Shown: positions 21,684 to 33,064 of the stretch, in pieces
How the letters are laid out: each line of letters opens with the position of its first letter
How positions within the stretch are numbered: the stretch's first letter is position 1
Translations under genes and position numbers: made by a program
NCBI GenBank assembly: GCA_002778195.1
Contig: PCDI01000002.1
Location: 1 to 64,000 of the forward strand
Source of the DNA: Raffaelea ambrosiae
Taxonomy: Eukaryota > Ascomycota > Sordariomycetes > Ophiostomatales > Ophiostomataceae
DNA: 64,000 bases
Direction of reading: 5' to 3'
Notes under the pieces: generated by a model
What the model was told of the DNA's origin: nothing
Database searches by the model: none
What the model saw: only the letters and a program-made list of their open reading frames with translations

Positions 21684-22994
21684 ATGCCTTCCTTTACACT
21701 TCTCACAGCTGCCCTGGCAGCAGGTGCAGTTGCGTCGGCCATTCCTCCACGCGTGGGAACGACAGCCAACTTCAACAATGCCCGTGGTTTCTCAGTCAAC
21801 CAGGTGCGCAACGCCAAATTTGGAGGTCGTTCTGGCCCGCTCGCGCTCGCCAAGGCCTATGCCAAGTTTGGTGCACCTCTCCCCCGGGATCTTGCCGATA
21901 TCGTGGACAGCATCCTCGCATCTCTGGAACGCCGGGATACTGGCAGTGCTACAAACACGCCCACAGAGTACGACTCTGAATATCTGACGCCTGTGTCAAT
22001 TGGGTCGCCGGCCCAGAGCCTGAACCTTGATTTCGACACTGGCTCGTCTGACCTTTGGGTGTTTAGCTCAGAGACCCCATCGAACGAGCGCTCGGGCCAG
22101 TCGATCTACACCCCATCCAAGAGCAACACATCTAAGGAGCTGTCTGGTGAATCTTGGGAGATCTCGTACGGCGACGGTAGCTCGTCGAGTGGCAACGTGT
22201 ATAGTGACGTCGTCTCTGTGGGCGGACTGGCAGTCACTGGTCAGGCTGTTGAAACCGCCAAGAAGGTCTCCAGCTCGTTCACGTCCGACAGTGACAACGA
22301 TGGGCTCCTCGGCCTTGCCTTCAGCTCCATCAACACTGTGTCCCCTACCCAGCAGAAGACCTTCTTTGATACTGCCAAGGACTCCTTGGATAAGCCCCTC
22401 TTCACCGCTGACCTCAAGCACGATAAGGGTAAGCTACGCTTGACATCCAATCCTACATATCTTCACAGATTAACTAATATCCCTTTAGCTGGCAAGTACA
22501 ACTTTGGGTACATTGATGACTCGGCATACACTGGCAGCATTACCTACACCGACGTTGACAGCTCCCAGGGATTTTGGGGCTTCACGTCGCCGGCATATGC
22601 GATCGACTCGACCAAGACGTCAACGTCTATTAGTGGCATCGCCGACACCGGAACTACTCTGCTGCTGCTGCCTAACAGTGTTGTCAAGGCTTACTACGCC
22701 AAAGTCAGCGGCTCTTCGTATGACAGCAGCCAAGGTGGCTACACATTCTCGTGCTCCGCAACTCTTCCTACGTTCTCATACTACATCACCAGCGGCGTCA
22801 AGATAGACATCCCGGGCACATACCTTAACTACGCCCCCATTACCGACGGCAGCTCCACTTGCTATGGCGGCCTGCAATCCAGCGATGACGTTGGTATTTC
22901 CATCTATGGAGATGTTGCTCTTAAGGCTGCTTTTGTTGTTTTCGAGGATGATGGAAGCTCACCCAAGCTCGGCTTTGCTTCCAAGAGCCTGTAA
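21684..22994 (+). CDS. Secreted pepsin-like aspartic protease (A1 family)
   Basis: A 416-aa aspergillopepsin/endothiapepsin-like endopeptidase. Two exons: 21684-22428 and 22489-22994. The intron (GTAAGC, ACTAAT branch, TTTAG) is 60 nt, a multiple of three without a stop. Its removal restores the conserved join HDKAGKYNFGYIDDSAYTGS. The N-terminus MPSFTLLTAALAAGAVASA is a signal peptide. A basic propeptide follows and probably ends after LASLERRDTG, with a dibasic processing site. Mature protein landmarks are LNLDFDTGSSDLWVF with the first catalytic Asp, ISYGDGSSSSGNVYSD (flap), and GIADTGTTLLLLP with the second catalytic Asp. The C-terminus is ALKAAFVVFEDDGSSPKLGF. Role: extracellular protein digestion at acid pH, by family. 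An in-frame upstream ATG at 21588 would spoil the signal peptide. Confidence 0.95.
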   Translation: MPSFTLLTAALAAGAVASAIPPRVGTTANFNNARGFSVNQVRNAKFGGRSGPLALAKAYAKFGAPLPRDLADIVDSILASLERRDTGSATNTPTEYDSEYLTPVSIGSPAQSLNLDFDTGSSDLWVFSSETPSNERSGQSIYTPSKSNTSKELSGESWEISYGDGSSSSGNVYSDVVSVGGLAVTGQAVETAKKVSSSFTSDSDNDGLLGLAFSSINTVSPTQQKTFFDTAKDSLDKPLFTADLKHDKGKLRLTSNPTYLHRLTNIPLAGKYNFGYIDDSAYTGSITYTDVDSSQGFWGFTSPAYAIDSTKTSTSISGIADTGTTLLLLPNSVVKAYYAKVSGSSYDSSQGGYTFSCSATLPTFSYYITSGVKIDIPGTYLNYAPITDGSSTCYGGLQSSDDVGISIYGDVALKAAFVVFEDDGSSPKLGFASKSL

Positions 22995-23216
22995 GAAAAA
23001 AAACTTGCAACACTAACCAACGTTTACGACATGGAGGATAGGCGGGAGGAAGACGTTGCTGCAGAGAAAGCTGTCTGTAGTAGATCTTTGAGCCCAGAAT
23101 AAGTGGGCACATGCTACATGTTACCACTAGATGATAAACTACAGACTTTGAATCAACTTGTCTGACTTTCTATAACCATATAAAGTCGCACTGCAAAGTT
23201 TATTTCGGGTTCTCTG

Positions 23217-24379
23217 TTAAACGGTCTTGGATAGTTCCGCAACGTCGTCTCGCGCTTTGAGGTCACTGAAAGCCGCCGCAGCAATATCCTGTATAAGGAC
23301 ACGAACCCAATCAGGCATTGCCCTAATCAAAGGCGAAAACCCCACCGATGCTGGGATAATAAGATTCTGTGCTCTGCCACTCTTCAGAATACCCTCGATG
23401 ACACCAGAAATATACTGCGGTGTGACTGAGGCCATGCCTGGGACTTTCCGAATACCGTTGAACATGGTAGTTTGAACATGGCTTGGGTTGATACAAGATA
23501 CCCTCACCGATGTTGCTCGGTGCACATGCTTTAGTTCGGTTTGTAACCCTTCGTAAATGGTTATCACGGCCGCCTTGCTCGCGGAATAGTCAGTTGCACC
23601 AGCTGTTGCCATGTAGCCAGTCTGAGATGCCACAATCAGAAAATGGCCGTGATTTCTGGCCACGAGAGATGGAAGAAAAACCTTGGCCGTCCAAAGAAGT
23701 CCTAAGGTGTTGACACCAAATGTACTGCTTCGGTCTGAGTCTCGGTGTGTATATGTAAAGAGGGGCATGAGAAATAAAGAACACATACACCTGGACATCC
23801 TTCCAATCAGCCTTCAAAATGGGCTTCCCGCGACATATCCCTGCCGCGGCGACAATCACGGATGGATTGCCGACCTCACTATACCACACGGATGAGAAGC
23901 ATTTATTAGAATTCAGTCACGGATTCCCATCCACAGTTACACCTTTGTCTTACTTACCTCCGTATTTTTTCGGCAACTATCTCGATTTGGATGTAATCCG
24001 CGAGATTACATTGATAGAAATGTACGCCGTCAGCTGTCCGTGGTGTTAACTAGTCAACTCTCGTAACATTCTCGGCTTGCAATAATTGCATACATATCGG
24101 ATAGGATGGAGGAATGACATCTATGACAACAACGGTTGTTCCTCCAGCCGCAAGACGCTTCACCGTTTCGCTTCCAATGCCACCCGAGCCGCCAGTAACA
24201 ACAACGATTTCCTTTGACCAGTCGAATACCGAATCGGTGGCGTTATTTAAGGCGCGGGATGTCATGATCCTGTTGGCAGTATAAACAGCCAGAGCAGTGC
24301 CCAAAGTTGAAGCGACAACACCGTTCCAGGGCGAAACATCCCGTAGGATGGACATAATACCAAGTCTTCCATCAGCCAT
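23217..24379 (-). CDS. Membrane-anchored short-chain dehydrogenase/reductase
   Basis: A predicted 319-aa NAD(P)-dependent SDR of the retinol-dehydrogenase/DHRS-like type. Four exons (minus): 24379-24094, 24033-23958, 23878-23789 and 23724-23217. Phase closes exactly. An N-terminal hydrophobic segment (VVASTLGTALAVYTA) probably anchors it in the ER or lipid-droplet membrane. The Rossmann motif VVVTGGSGGIGSETV is followed by the adenine-pocket region VVVIDVIPPSYPI. SVIVAAAGI corresponds to the NNAG motif. HFLIVASQTGY carries the catalytic Ser, and DYSASKAAV the YxxxK pair. For the last intron I chose donor GTATGT and acceptor GAAGCAG because they give a continuous DVQVTFGVNTLG. Substrate is unknown; lipids or steroids are usual for the group. 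Confidence 0.9.
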
Positions 24380-26313
24380 TTCAAGTAGAACCCCCAGGAT
24401 ATTCTTTAGGTGTTGTCAAGCGAACAAATGCCGAGCATAGAACCATCCGTACCATGGGAAGATACTGTCTCAGATATGCAGGATTCAAAAGCGGGACAGT
24501 GGATTTGAGTTTGGTCGCGGGGAAGATAAATGAATTGGTAATGACTAATGCGATTGGGTACCTACCTAACTACGTATTATTGGTCGTGGAGGAGGAAAGT
24601 GTCTCCGTGGTTAGTTTCTGATAGCAGAATCAATCTCCAAGCTCCGCCCCAAGAACGACCACACCACGCGCCGGAATACCTGTACATATTGTCATTCTCC
24701 GGAATCGAAAGACTAAGTAGGGGTCGAGTTTTATTGGGGGGTTTCTCGTGTTTCATTTAATGGCCTCTAGAACATTCCCGGCAGCGCCAACAGCTTAACC
24801 AACCAGTTTGCACTCTCTATTGCACTGTAAAAGATACTCTTAGACAACAGAGATGTACTCGGTGTACCTCTGCCCGTTCAAGCCCGTCCACTAGTACTTC
24901 GTCATGGTAGAGGACAAAATACCACGCTTTAGGAAGTGAGTGTCATCTTTAAAGTGCCGAAGCCGCAGGAATCGATGAGCAAAGAAGGGTTGCGATGTTT
25001 TCTGGAAAAAAAGATAACATGTAGTCACTAGATACAGCCCAACACCAAATGTCCATAATGCCGCGAACCGTAAATGTAATCTGGCTCTCATCTGTGGTTT
25101 GGGATTGATACGCTCTACGATCCCTTAATCTCATAAAATATCTAGCTAGGCGGCAAAGATCGTGACTGTGGTGACCTGTAACGGGCACGGACAAGGCGCC
25201 CAGATGTCTGACTCGTTTGTGCGACTCGCTAGAATTTTCTATCCGTTCTTCCCGGGAGCAATAAGGGGTCCTACTGCTAGCCCCCCGCCAGGAGGCTTAG
25301 CCACGTTTAGCCACTGGCCCAGGCGGCTTTTGATTTAGTTAGCTGTACCAGGCTGGGCTGCACAAATTGTAATACGTGTGGCATTTCGTTCGCTTAATCG
25401 CGCCCAGCATGGTGTCTTAGTTCTCCAGGGATTGGGGGTGAGAGCTGTTTAAACCTAAAAGCAGTTGACATACCTGGCCTTTCTTGTTCTTCACGTGCAC
25501 ACTTGACGCCATCTTGAAACTACGAGTACTCAAGGTAATGCAATGGTAGCCTTGAAACCGACAGCCACACAAAAGACGGTGTACAATAACTTAACGATAC
25601 CTTTCTGCAAGCCAACAGAAGAAAAAAAATAGCACCAACGCTGGGCACCAAAGGCTTTTTCTAGCACTCTTGTGGCACCTAGTAGCAACGGGGGCNGGGG
25701 GGGGGTTAGCCTCTAGGAGGGCTGTTTGGTCGCTAAATTCGTCTCCCAGTAAAGGGGTGGTGAATGCGAGAGGTGGATACTACATATGCAGAGTCAAAAA
25801 CTGTGCCAGTGTTTTAAACTCTCGTCTTGTGATTTAGTCCCCACGAATGCCTTCTTAGATGGATAGGTTTTTTTTGGCAGTGTAAGCCGAATCAAATACT
25901 GGTTCGGGTTCGAAGAGCCCTTGCGCGTGCAAGTAGCATGCTGCGATGTCTTTACCTAATAAGGCAGCTCCTGTAGGTGTTGTGCACGCACACGGCATAG
26001 GACAGGACCTATAACGCAGCCAGGAACGAAAGCCGCTTTAACTGTGTCATTATGCAGTTGGCTGAGCTGGATTGTCGTCTTGCGTTTGAAAGGAAGCTCC
26101 TTGATCCTGATAGAAGTATAGTGATAATGGGGGTACTTGTTTAGTTATTGTCCCGTTCCGTTTTCAGTATTGTAACAATAAAAGAGAGAGTAAGACACTG
26201 CGTTCGATATATCCCGAAAATGGAACGACTTAAACTCTGAATTGTGGCTTAACTATCTTTTCGTATTTATCGTATTGTCCTGTTGTTTGCTTCCCCCCTA
26301 GATCCATATACAT
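24380..26313. other. 1.9-kb stretch with no recognised gene
   Basis: It contains the SDR promoter and the 3' flank of the MFS gene. A single ambiguous base at 25696 sits inside a G run, as at 11730 and 34550. No open frame shows a family motif. Confidence 0.5.
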
Positions 26314-27928
26314 TTAATAGGTATAGCGAAAATCGCACTTCTCCTTATCTGTTTTATCAGCAAACTCCTCGCCACCGTTGAATACCATTTCAGATGGATT
26401 GGTCATGACTTTCTCCCGTTTGTTATTCTCAAAAGAACACAGCAACCCGTATAAGCTAATAGATGCACTTGAGACAATAAAACAAACAAGGATCCCAATA
26501 TAAGCCTTCGGATAGTTCGGTGCGTCGCTAGCCTGGAACAGTTGAGGTCCAATGATGTTGCCAATGCAGTACGATATGAAGTACATGGCATTCATGGTGA
26601 CCTTTTTAGAGTGGCCAGAAACATTAGCCATAGGCACAGAGGTTGACATGACGTATGGGCCCCAGTAAGTGTAGAAGGTGTAGTAGGAAGCCAACAAGCC
26701 GTGCTTGTTAGTTCGCGGCAGCTTCCACATGAGCACAGCACAAGCTATTGGCACCACGTTCGCCGTGGCAATTACCAGACACCTTCTGTTCTTCAAGTAG
26801 GCGCAAGGAACGGCAAGAACCATCTGCCACATTGTGGCAACAACACCGGTGGGAATCCCAAGCAATGTTGTAATTTGAGTTGTATATCCAAGCCCCGACA
26901 CGATGATTGCGGCAAACGTAACAAGCCCACCACTGGGGATATTTTGAGCGCATGCAAAAAGGGAGAGTAGCCAAGCTTTTGGATCAAGGAGACACTCTTT
27001 GACTTGGTACCACTTGATTTTCTTGTCTTCGATACCTGTGTTGTTTGCCTGAACTCGCCGAACACAGATATAGCGTTCTCGTCTAGACAAAAACCAAGCC
27101 GATACGGGTGAGTCTGGGAGAACTGCAAGGAGAAGGAGTGAATACAGGGCCGAGAATGCCCCAAGGACAATGAACAAGAGCCTCCATCTTGCGAGTGTCA
27201 AATTTGTTTCGGCGATCCCATATGACACAATACCAGCAAAAATAGACGAAAACTGCAATATCGTTAGATGGAATGACCTGTCCAACTTTCGCCTTTCGTG
27301 TAATGTGAAGTGTGTTGTAGTTAGTGACACATACCTGATTGTACCAAATGGAAACCCGAATCGGCTGCTCCTTGTTCGTGTACCACATAACAGTGAGAAT
27401 GCTGCATATCGGAAATGCCCCGGCCTCCATGCAACCCATGATAAAACGCACAACAGCGATCCCGCCAAAATTATGGGTTGCCGCAGAACAGAACAGTAGT
27501 ACCGCCCAAGCGAAAATCATACCCGAAAGTAGTTTTGCAACGGGTAACTTCTGAATGAAGTACGCCGTAGGAAAATCGGCTGCGAGATAGCCAAAATAAA
27601 ATATGCTTCCTAACCATGAATATTGGTTTCCCGCGAGGTGTAAATCAGTTTTCATGCCCATGATGGCAGCATTGGAGATAATCACTTTATCGACAGCACT
27701 TAAGATGACAGTGCAAGAAATAAGTGGTAGAACAATAAGATCAATCTTCCAAAGAACCTTTCGCATTTCCTTGGTGGTGATCTGTGTCCCAGTAATATCG
27801 GCACCCAGCCTAGCGAGAAACTGGCCTGCGATGTCATCTTGAATCAATATATTGTTGCCATTCTGACCACTGTCTTCGTTCACAGTTAGAGAGTGGACAG
27901 ATGGCCCGGGGTGTTTCGAAATTGGCAT
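26314..27928 (-). CDS. MFS permease, allantoate/anion:cation symporter type
   Basis: A 510-aa transporter of the Dal5/Tna1-like anion:cation symporter branch of the major facilitator superfamily, which carries small organic acids, vitamins and nitrogen compounds. Two exons (minus): 27928-27335 and 27252-26314. The 82-nt intron joins IWYNQ to FSSIFAGIVSYG. After a polar N-terminus come RKVLWKIDLIVLPL (a family-typical entry to helix 1), SWLGSIFYFGYLAADFPTAY, LPVAKLLSGMIFAWA and VVRFIMGCMEAGAFP. Helices 5-6 cover the WRLLFIVLGAFSALYSL region, and FLPDSP appears here as LPDSPVSAWFLSRRER. The second half has six more helices, including NAMYFISYCIGNIIGPQLF. Length and topology are normal for the family. 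The cytoplasmic C-tail is acidic. Exact substrate cannot be told. Confidence 0.92.
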
Positions 27929-28355
27929 GGCTTCGTAATGTTACTGTGGTGCTGTCTGGCGTATTATTATTTTTTTTTTTTTTCAGTTTCGATGCTTTTT
28001 GCTGTACCTTGAACGCATCATCAGCATGGTTCTAAATGGCGAAAGTCAACTTGTTTTTGTATTGCTCTCATTGCTATCTGCGGCGACTTGTAGCTAGTAT
28101 GCAGACTTATCGCTACTGCATGCCAAGTTGCCGTTGGGCAAGTCGCCGTTGGGCAGGTTGCCGTTGGACAGGTTGCCGATGCACAGTCTCCCGACACCTT
28201 TAGGCAGTCGGCAAGTTGCACACCTCTCAAGGCCTGAGTTTTCACTAGTCACGTCGTAATATCCACTGATAAGATGTGCTAGAAGTCACATAGGTGCAGT
28301 GCGTTGGTATCCTCGAACGAGTCGCTTGTGCCAGCAATAATTTCTGTCTATGCTA
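27929..28355. other. Intergenic region with poly-T run and 15-bp tandem repeat
   Basis: It lies between the MFS and HAD genes. A run of about 15 T lies near 27969, probably the MFS promoter side. The tandem repeat at 28126-28185 is listed separately. No gene. Confidence 0.5.
28126..28185. repeat. Four 15-bp tandem repeats
   Basis: Four head-to-tail units related to GGTTGCCGTTGGGCA, starting at 28126, 28141, 28156 and 28171. The first two differ by one base and the last is the most diverged. The 15-bp period would keep a reading frame (TCPTA units on the minus strand), but the surrounding frame shows no other sign of coding. Confidence 0.8.
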
Positions 28356-29084
28356 CTAATTTGCTAAGTCTTTCTCTGCATCAACTGCTTTTGCCATATC
28401 CTTGAGCGTATCAAATTTCCAGTCATACATCTCAGTATCCAGATTTCCCATTGTGCCCCCAGGACGAACAATCCATGCAGACTTTATGCCTGCGGCATGT
28501 GCCGGGTGGTGGTCGTGAAACTGGCTTTGGGCTGTTTGGAGTATTTCTGGCTTATCAAACCCCAAGTCCGTCTTGACCTTCTCCACCAAAAACTCGAAGT
28601 TTTGGGGGTTGGGTTTATAAGATCCAATGTCCTGGGCTGTCAGAATCAGGTCGAACGGGATTCCTTCCAGGGGACCGGCATTAGTGGCCGCGAACGAGTC
28701 GCGATCCACGTTTGACAGTATCACCAGTTTGTAAGTTTTGTGTAGTCGGCGAAGAGCTTCCAGAGAGTCAGGAAATGCTGGCCACTGGCCAACAGAATCA
28801 CCAAACGCCTTGGATTCTGCCTGTGGTGGTTCTGGAAGTCCCAGTTCAGCAGCAATATCTGGATATATGGCGGCAAGTAGTTCGGAATAGGGCATATTAG
28901 GTGTCTTTTCCTGTTGACGACGTTCGACTGTGTGAATTATTTCCAACAGGCTACGACGGTCGATGTCCTTCTTGTTGATGCGATCGAGCAATGGTCGAAG
29001 GGCCGCAATCATACCCGATTCCCAGTCTATGATTGTACCATAGCAGTCGAAGGACAGAACACGAAAATCGTGAAGTTTTGCCAT
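28356..29084 (-). CDS. HAD-superfamily hydrolase, 2-haloacid dehalogenase-like
   Basis: A single-exon 242-aa protein of the haloacid dehalogenase superfamily, type II branch. Motif I is FRVLSFDCYGTIIDWESG, with the nucleophilic Asp in DCYGT. Motif II is KLVILSNVDRDSF, with Ser/Asn. Motif III is GSYKPNPQNFEF, with the Lys. Motif IV is weak here: the usual acidic pair is replaced by QSQFHDHHPAHAAG, still typical of fungal dehalogenase-like members. Between motifs I and II is a helical cap (RPLLDRINKKD to LGLPEPPQAE). By family these enzymes hydrolyse small 2-haloacids or unknown phosphate or halogen esters in the cytosol. The substrate here cannot be told. No signal peptide or organelle signal is seen. 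It is divergent from the TatD-type gene, with 499 bp between the starts. Confidence 0.9.
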   Translation of the reverse strand: MAKLHDFRVLSFDCYGTIIDWESGMIAALRPLLDRINKKDIDRRSLLEIIHTVERRQQEKTPNMPYSELLAAIYPDIAAELGLPEPPQAESKAFGDSVGQWPAFPDSLEALRRLHKTYKLVILSNVDRDSFAATNAGPLEGIPFDLILTAQDIGSYKPNPQNFEFLVEKVKTDLGFDKPEILQTAQSQFHDHHPAHAAGIKSAWIVRPGGTMGNLDTEMYDWKFDTLKDMAKAVDAEKDLAN

Positions 29085-29583
29085 GATGTGCTGTCTGTTT
29101 TTGGTGTTAATGCTGAAATTGGTGGTGACAGAGGTAAGTTACCCAAAAGTATAAGAGGGCAAGCAAACGAGATGGTTAAATTTGCTAAAAAAATTGCCAA
29201 AGATAAAAGCGATCTTTAGCCAATTGTCAAGCATGCCTAATTTTCTTCTATCATTGGATAGCCCAGACTTTGTCTACCGGACCGGATCTACAGACCTGAA
29301 ATAGATTGATGGGGCACTAACTAGTGTTTCAGAACTGCCAAGCCAGCAGCCTTTCGAATTTTCCCAACAGTGACCGGATCGGACCGGCAAATTCAGAATA
29401 TCATAAACCTGCGCGGGTGGCCGTCATTGAGGAGGAGGCCGGTAGGCTATTTGATAGCCAAGGGCTAAGAATCCACGCCAAACGTAGGCGCCATGCGGTG
29501 GAACTTTACCTGGGCAGAGCCGTTCTAATAACCAATTTTCACTCAACCCTTTTTCTCAAATTTATGGTGACTGAAACCCTCAC
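29085..29583. promoter_or_regulatory. Shared intergenic region between divergent HAD and TatD genes
   Basis: About 500 bp separating two divergent starts (29084 minus, 29584 plus), so both promoters must lie here. No TATA box or known operator was recognised. CCGGACCGGATC and GATCGGACCGGC at about 29278 and 29374 form related GC-rich words of unknown meaning. Confidence 0.45.
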
Positions 29584-30685
29584 ATGCCCACAGCTCCTGA
29601 CAAGGTGATGGACAAAGTCGTGTCCAGAACTATGCTGGAAAGCTTTCCCACCAAGGCCCCCGCATATCCCACGGGAAAGATTCGATTTGCAGACGTAAGT
29701 TGATTCCCTACCTCTGGGCCGAATACGTTTCAAACAATAGCGTGGACTCTCCTCTTACACTTTCCAGGTGGCAGTCACTCCACATGCAAATGAATTCTCT
29801 GGTATATACCGCAACAAACAATACCACGAGCCTGATTTCAACGCTGTCCTCGAGCGAGCTGCTGCCGCGGGAGTAGAAAAAATTCTGCTGACAGGAATGT
29901 CATTGGCCGATGTGCCTACCAATCTCGCAATCGCAGCCGCCCATCCGGGACAATGTTACATAACCATCGGCGTACACCCATATCATGCGGCAGAACCGGA
30001 AGATGATGACTCTTACTTTGAGCGTCTGTTCGGCGCCGTGCTGGATACGCTACATCTCGACCCGTCGCCTTTATCCGCCTTTGGTGAGCTGGGCCTTGAC
30101 TACGAACGCGTTGATAAGGCACCTAGGGCACAACAGATGCGCACATTCAAAAGGCAGCTAGACCTATATGTCCATCATAATCTCGATTTACCATTGTTTT
30201 TGCATTGTCGTGCATCTTTTCGAGACTTCGTCGACACCATCAGGCCCTATCTGCCCCGTCTGCCAGTCAAACCTCGACGGGGCCTTGTACACTCTTTTGT
30301 CGGGACGCCAGAGCAGATGCGGGAGATTACTGAGATGGGGTTTGATGTCAGCGTTAACGGGTTTAGTTTCAAAGATGCAGAGAGTTTAGCCATGATACGC
30401 GCTCTACCTCTCGGCCACTTGCAGATTGAAACAGACTCGCCTTGGGGTGAAATTGCGCCCAATTCAGAAATTCATAAGCAGTATTTGGAAAATGCACCAG
30501 CACCACCCCAAGCGTCCAAGAAAAAAGAAAAGTTTCAGCCAGGGCTTATGGTCAAAGGAAGAAATGAAAGCTGTACCATTATCAAAGTGGCCTTCATTGT
30601 GGCAGGGTTGCGGGGAGACACAGTCGATCAAATCATGACCGCAGCCTGGGACAATAGTACCAAAATGTTTGACCTTAACAAATGA
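29584..30685 (+). CDS. TatD-family metal-dependent deoxyribonuclease
   Basis: A predicted 342-aa TIM-barrel nuclease of the TatD family, linked in eukaryotes to DNA repair and apoptotic DNA breakdown. Exon 1 is 29584-29694 and exon 2 is 29768-30685, with a 73-nt intron (GTAAGT..TTCCAG). The ATG at 29584 is preceded in frame by a stop three codons upstream, so it is the true start. Exon 1 supplies the first beta strand, which joins to ADVAVTPHANEFSGIY; the usual metal-binding HxH pair is not canonical here. Further landmarks are ILLTGMS, CYITIGVHPYHA with a metal-ligand His, SAFGELGLDYERVDKAP, LPLFLHCRAS, GLVHSFVGTPEQM and the final LQIETDSPWGE, with catalytic Asp. The C-terminal part has a Lys-rich insertion (PQASKKKEKF) often present in fungal members. 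Confidence 0.92.
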
Positions 30686-32475
30686 CTAACGGGGTTTCGA
30701 TGGTGGTGGGTGAAGTTCAAATCAGTCTACTCTATTATGCATTTTGGGGCCTCCCAACCAGAAAGATTTATCAAAAACCATCTTACTGTAGGAAGTCTAC
30801 GTGTGCCGGTTCGGGGCCGATACCACCCACTGGACATGGCAATGTGGCAATGTGGTAGTCAAAGCGTGTTGGGCTCCTCCAGGAATAGCAGCCAAATCCG
30901 CCCAATACCTCAAAAAGACACCGTACTTTCAGAGCCGAAACTGCAATTGTTTATGTTTTTCTTCGCCTCCTAATGGCATATTTGTAGCTGGTAACTGCGT
31001 ACCGTGCTCAGGGACGACGTAGTGGTACTGGAACCAGCCACCCCCCGGCCCCAGCCTGGCAACGGCCGCGTCAATTTACTGGGATAATGACTCGTGGAAG
31101 TGAGCAGCACCTGAACCTCCCTGTTCCTTCAGGATGCTCTCAAGCGTGATATCTGCTGGGGAGATGACTGGGATAAATGGAGCTGACTTCGGACTGCCTG
31201 ATACATTTTTCAGCCATCTTCAGAAGTAAAGAGGCGGGCACAGACGCTACGATTGTCATCTCGGGTTTGCTAGACAAAAGGCTACCACTGCCGGAGATTG
31301 GAGATCGCCCGAATTGCCTCGTTTTGAAGTAAAATGTCCCCCAAATTGCTTTTGCTGCGATAGAAATCACCATTGTCTTAGTTTATAACTTGACAAACAA
31401 CCCAGAAGAGAAGACTAATAGGTGTGGGAAATATATCTATGGTGGTCGTGTCCGATATCGTCACATCGGAGGTCATATCGAGACAAAGTTGGTTCGATCG
31501 TCGAGTTCGGGAATCTAACTGTGCCGTTTCCAGCTGCTACATTGGCTTCACAAAAACAATATGGCGTGCTGCTACCGTTGGGAGTGCTCGGCGGCTGTCT
31601 CCGCATATCTGCTGTCATCGAGGTCTGCCACGGCGGGGTTCGTTGAAGGGGTGCGAAGGGTCGATTATTGGGGTGTTTTCGTAGTATCGTGAGCCGTCAT
31701 CCCGGTTCTGATTCCCATCAGTGGAGTTGGTTCATACTTCAACTGGCGTGGGCCAATGGTCGTCGGCATATTGAGTGTTGAGTGTTTGCCTGTTCTTAGT
31801 GTTTCTCTCTAGCGAGCCAGGAATATCCCACCTGTCCATAGCGCCAAGTAACTAATGAAGAGCAACCTCATGTAGTCTTTACTGTAAAATGTTCAGCTGA
31901 CCACTTTCACTAACTTTTAACCCCTCCTATTTGGTCTGGCAGTCGGCTTGGCGGTCTTACAAGTTGTGCTCCGCCAGCATACCCCTACAAAGTACGCGCA
32001 TATTCAGCTGGAAACGCATTCCGTCTGCCTTCTAGCGTTCCTAGCAAGCTGGACCGTGAAGCGGTTCTAAGTGCCTATATGGCTGTCAGCCAAAATGTAT
32101 TACTACTGCAGGTGCCAGTGGTTCCTGTATGTCTATTGCCTTGTTTGCCATCAAGGACGGAGGCACGGGGCAGACGAGCGCGATGCGGAGGAGAGTTGGG
32201 AGACAGGTGCGATCCTGGAGGCATGTGGCTGGCGTCCTTGGGGAAGACTGGAACAATAATTTTGAAAGGCAAGCCAGATAGATGAGTCAGTTACGTGGAC
32301 TAGCGGCGTCTAAAACAATGTGTGTTGAGAAAGACAGTTTAGTTGTGGGCTATCATAAGCTTGAACTTGGTCACAGAAAGTGGAGGTAACAATTTGATTT
32401 GTGAGCCTTGCGATGCATAGTTAATGTCAGTGAGCAGCGGCAAAGCAAGACTCTCGAGGCATGCATAGGACATGG
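30686..32475. other. 1.8-kb stretch with no recognised gene
   Basis: It lies between the 3' ends of the TatD-type and DUF423 genes, which converge. Several overlapping short frames on both strands lack motifs. Nothing else was seen. Confidence 0.5.
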
Positions 32476-33064
32476 CTAAAGTCTCAGAGCGGCGCCGCGA
32501 GTAAATACTAGCGAGAGCCAGCCGATGATAAGGCAAAGTCCACCAGCAGGCGTAACCGGACCCATCCACCTGAATCGTTCAGGGTCAAGTGTTAGGGCAT
32601 ACAAGCTGCCGCTGAACAGGGTCGTGCCAACAGTAAGGAATGTGGCCGCCACAGGCTGGTTTCGTACAGCCAGAATAGCTACAGAGTGTACAAGCTGTTA
32701 CATACAAAGCGGGATCAGTAGCCGACGCTGGCTCGTATGCGGCGTGAGGCGGGTGTCTTACCTGGTAGTGTGCCGCGGTCGCCCAGTTGGCCTGTCTGTG
32801 GGGGTCTGTGATGTGTTTCTTCAGTCCATGGGCTCCAAAAGCGCCCAGTGCCACGGCCGATGCGCCATACAGGGCGCCGATGCGCCAGAAGAGGGCTCCA
32901 GCCATCCGTGCTGCGTTTGCGCGGGCTTCGGCACGGCGTTGTTGTCTGAGGACCGCGGGCGACACGACAGTGCCGGCTTCGTCAGTGCGGATAGAGACTA
33001 GGAGTGGGGTGAATTCGTTGTCTCCAGCAGTTTGAACAACGACGGACATCTCTTTGTTTGGCAC
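32476..33064 (-). CDS. DUF423 (UPF0382) small membrane protein
   Basis: A predicted 173-aa membrane protein with a DUF423 domain; function unknown in any organism. Exons (minus): 33064-32762 and 32694-32476. The 67-nt intron joins TAAHYQ to LVHSVAILAV. After a polar N-terminus of about 65 residues, WRIGALYGASAVALGAFGAHG is the hallmark first helix with the GAFGAHG motif. Then come the second helix, the motif TLFSGSLYALTL, and the last helix with TPAGGLCLIIGWLSL. Four membrane segments are usual and fit here. The N-terminal extension before the domain is longer than in bacterial members. A second ATG at 33049, five codons in, is an equally possible start. Confidence 0.9.

Noticed and set aside
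21580..21987. Plus-strand 135-codon frame and the in-frame ATG at 21588 before the protease
   Set aside because: The first is out of frame with the protease. The second would bury the signal peptide and both lie about where transcription should begin after the TATA box at 21564.
24034..24060. 25-nt intron ending exon 1 of the SDR gene (donor GTTGAC)
   Set aside because: Too short for fungal splicing. The donor GTATGC at 24093 gives a 60-nt intron and a better family match (PPSYPI then SDGVHFYQ).
28021..28245. Minus-strand 74-codon frame over the 15-bp repeat
   Set aside because: Only the repeat gives it a protein-like look; the flanks show no coding pattern.
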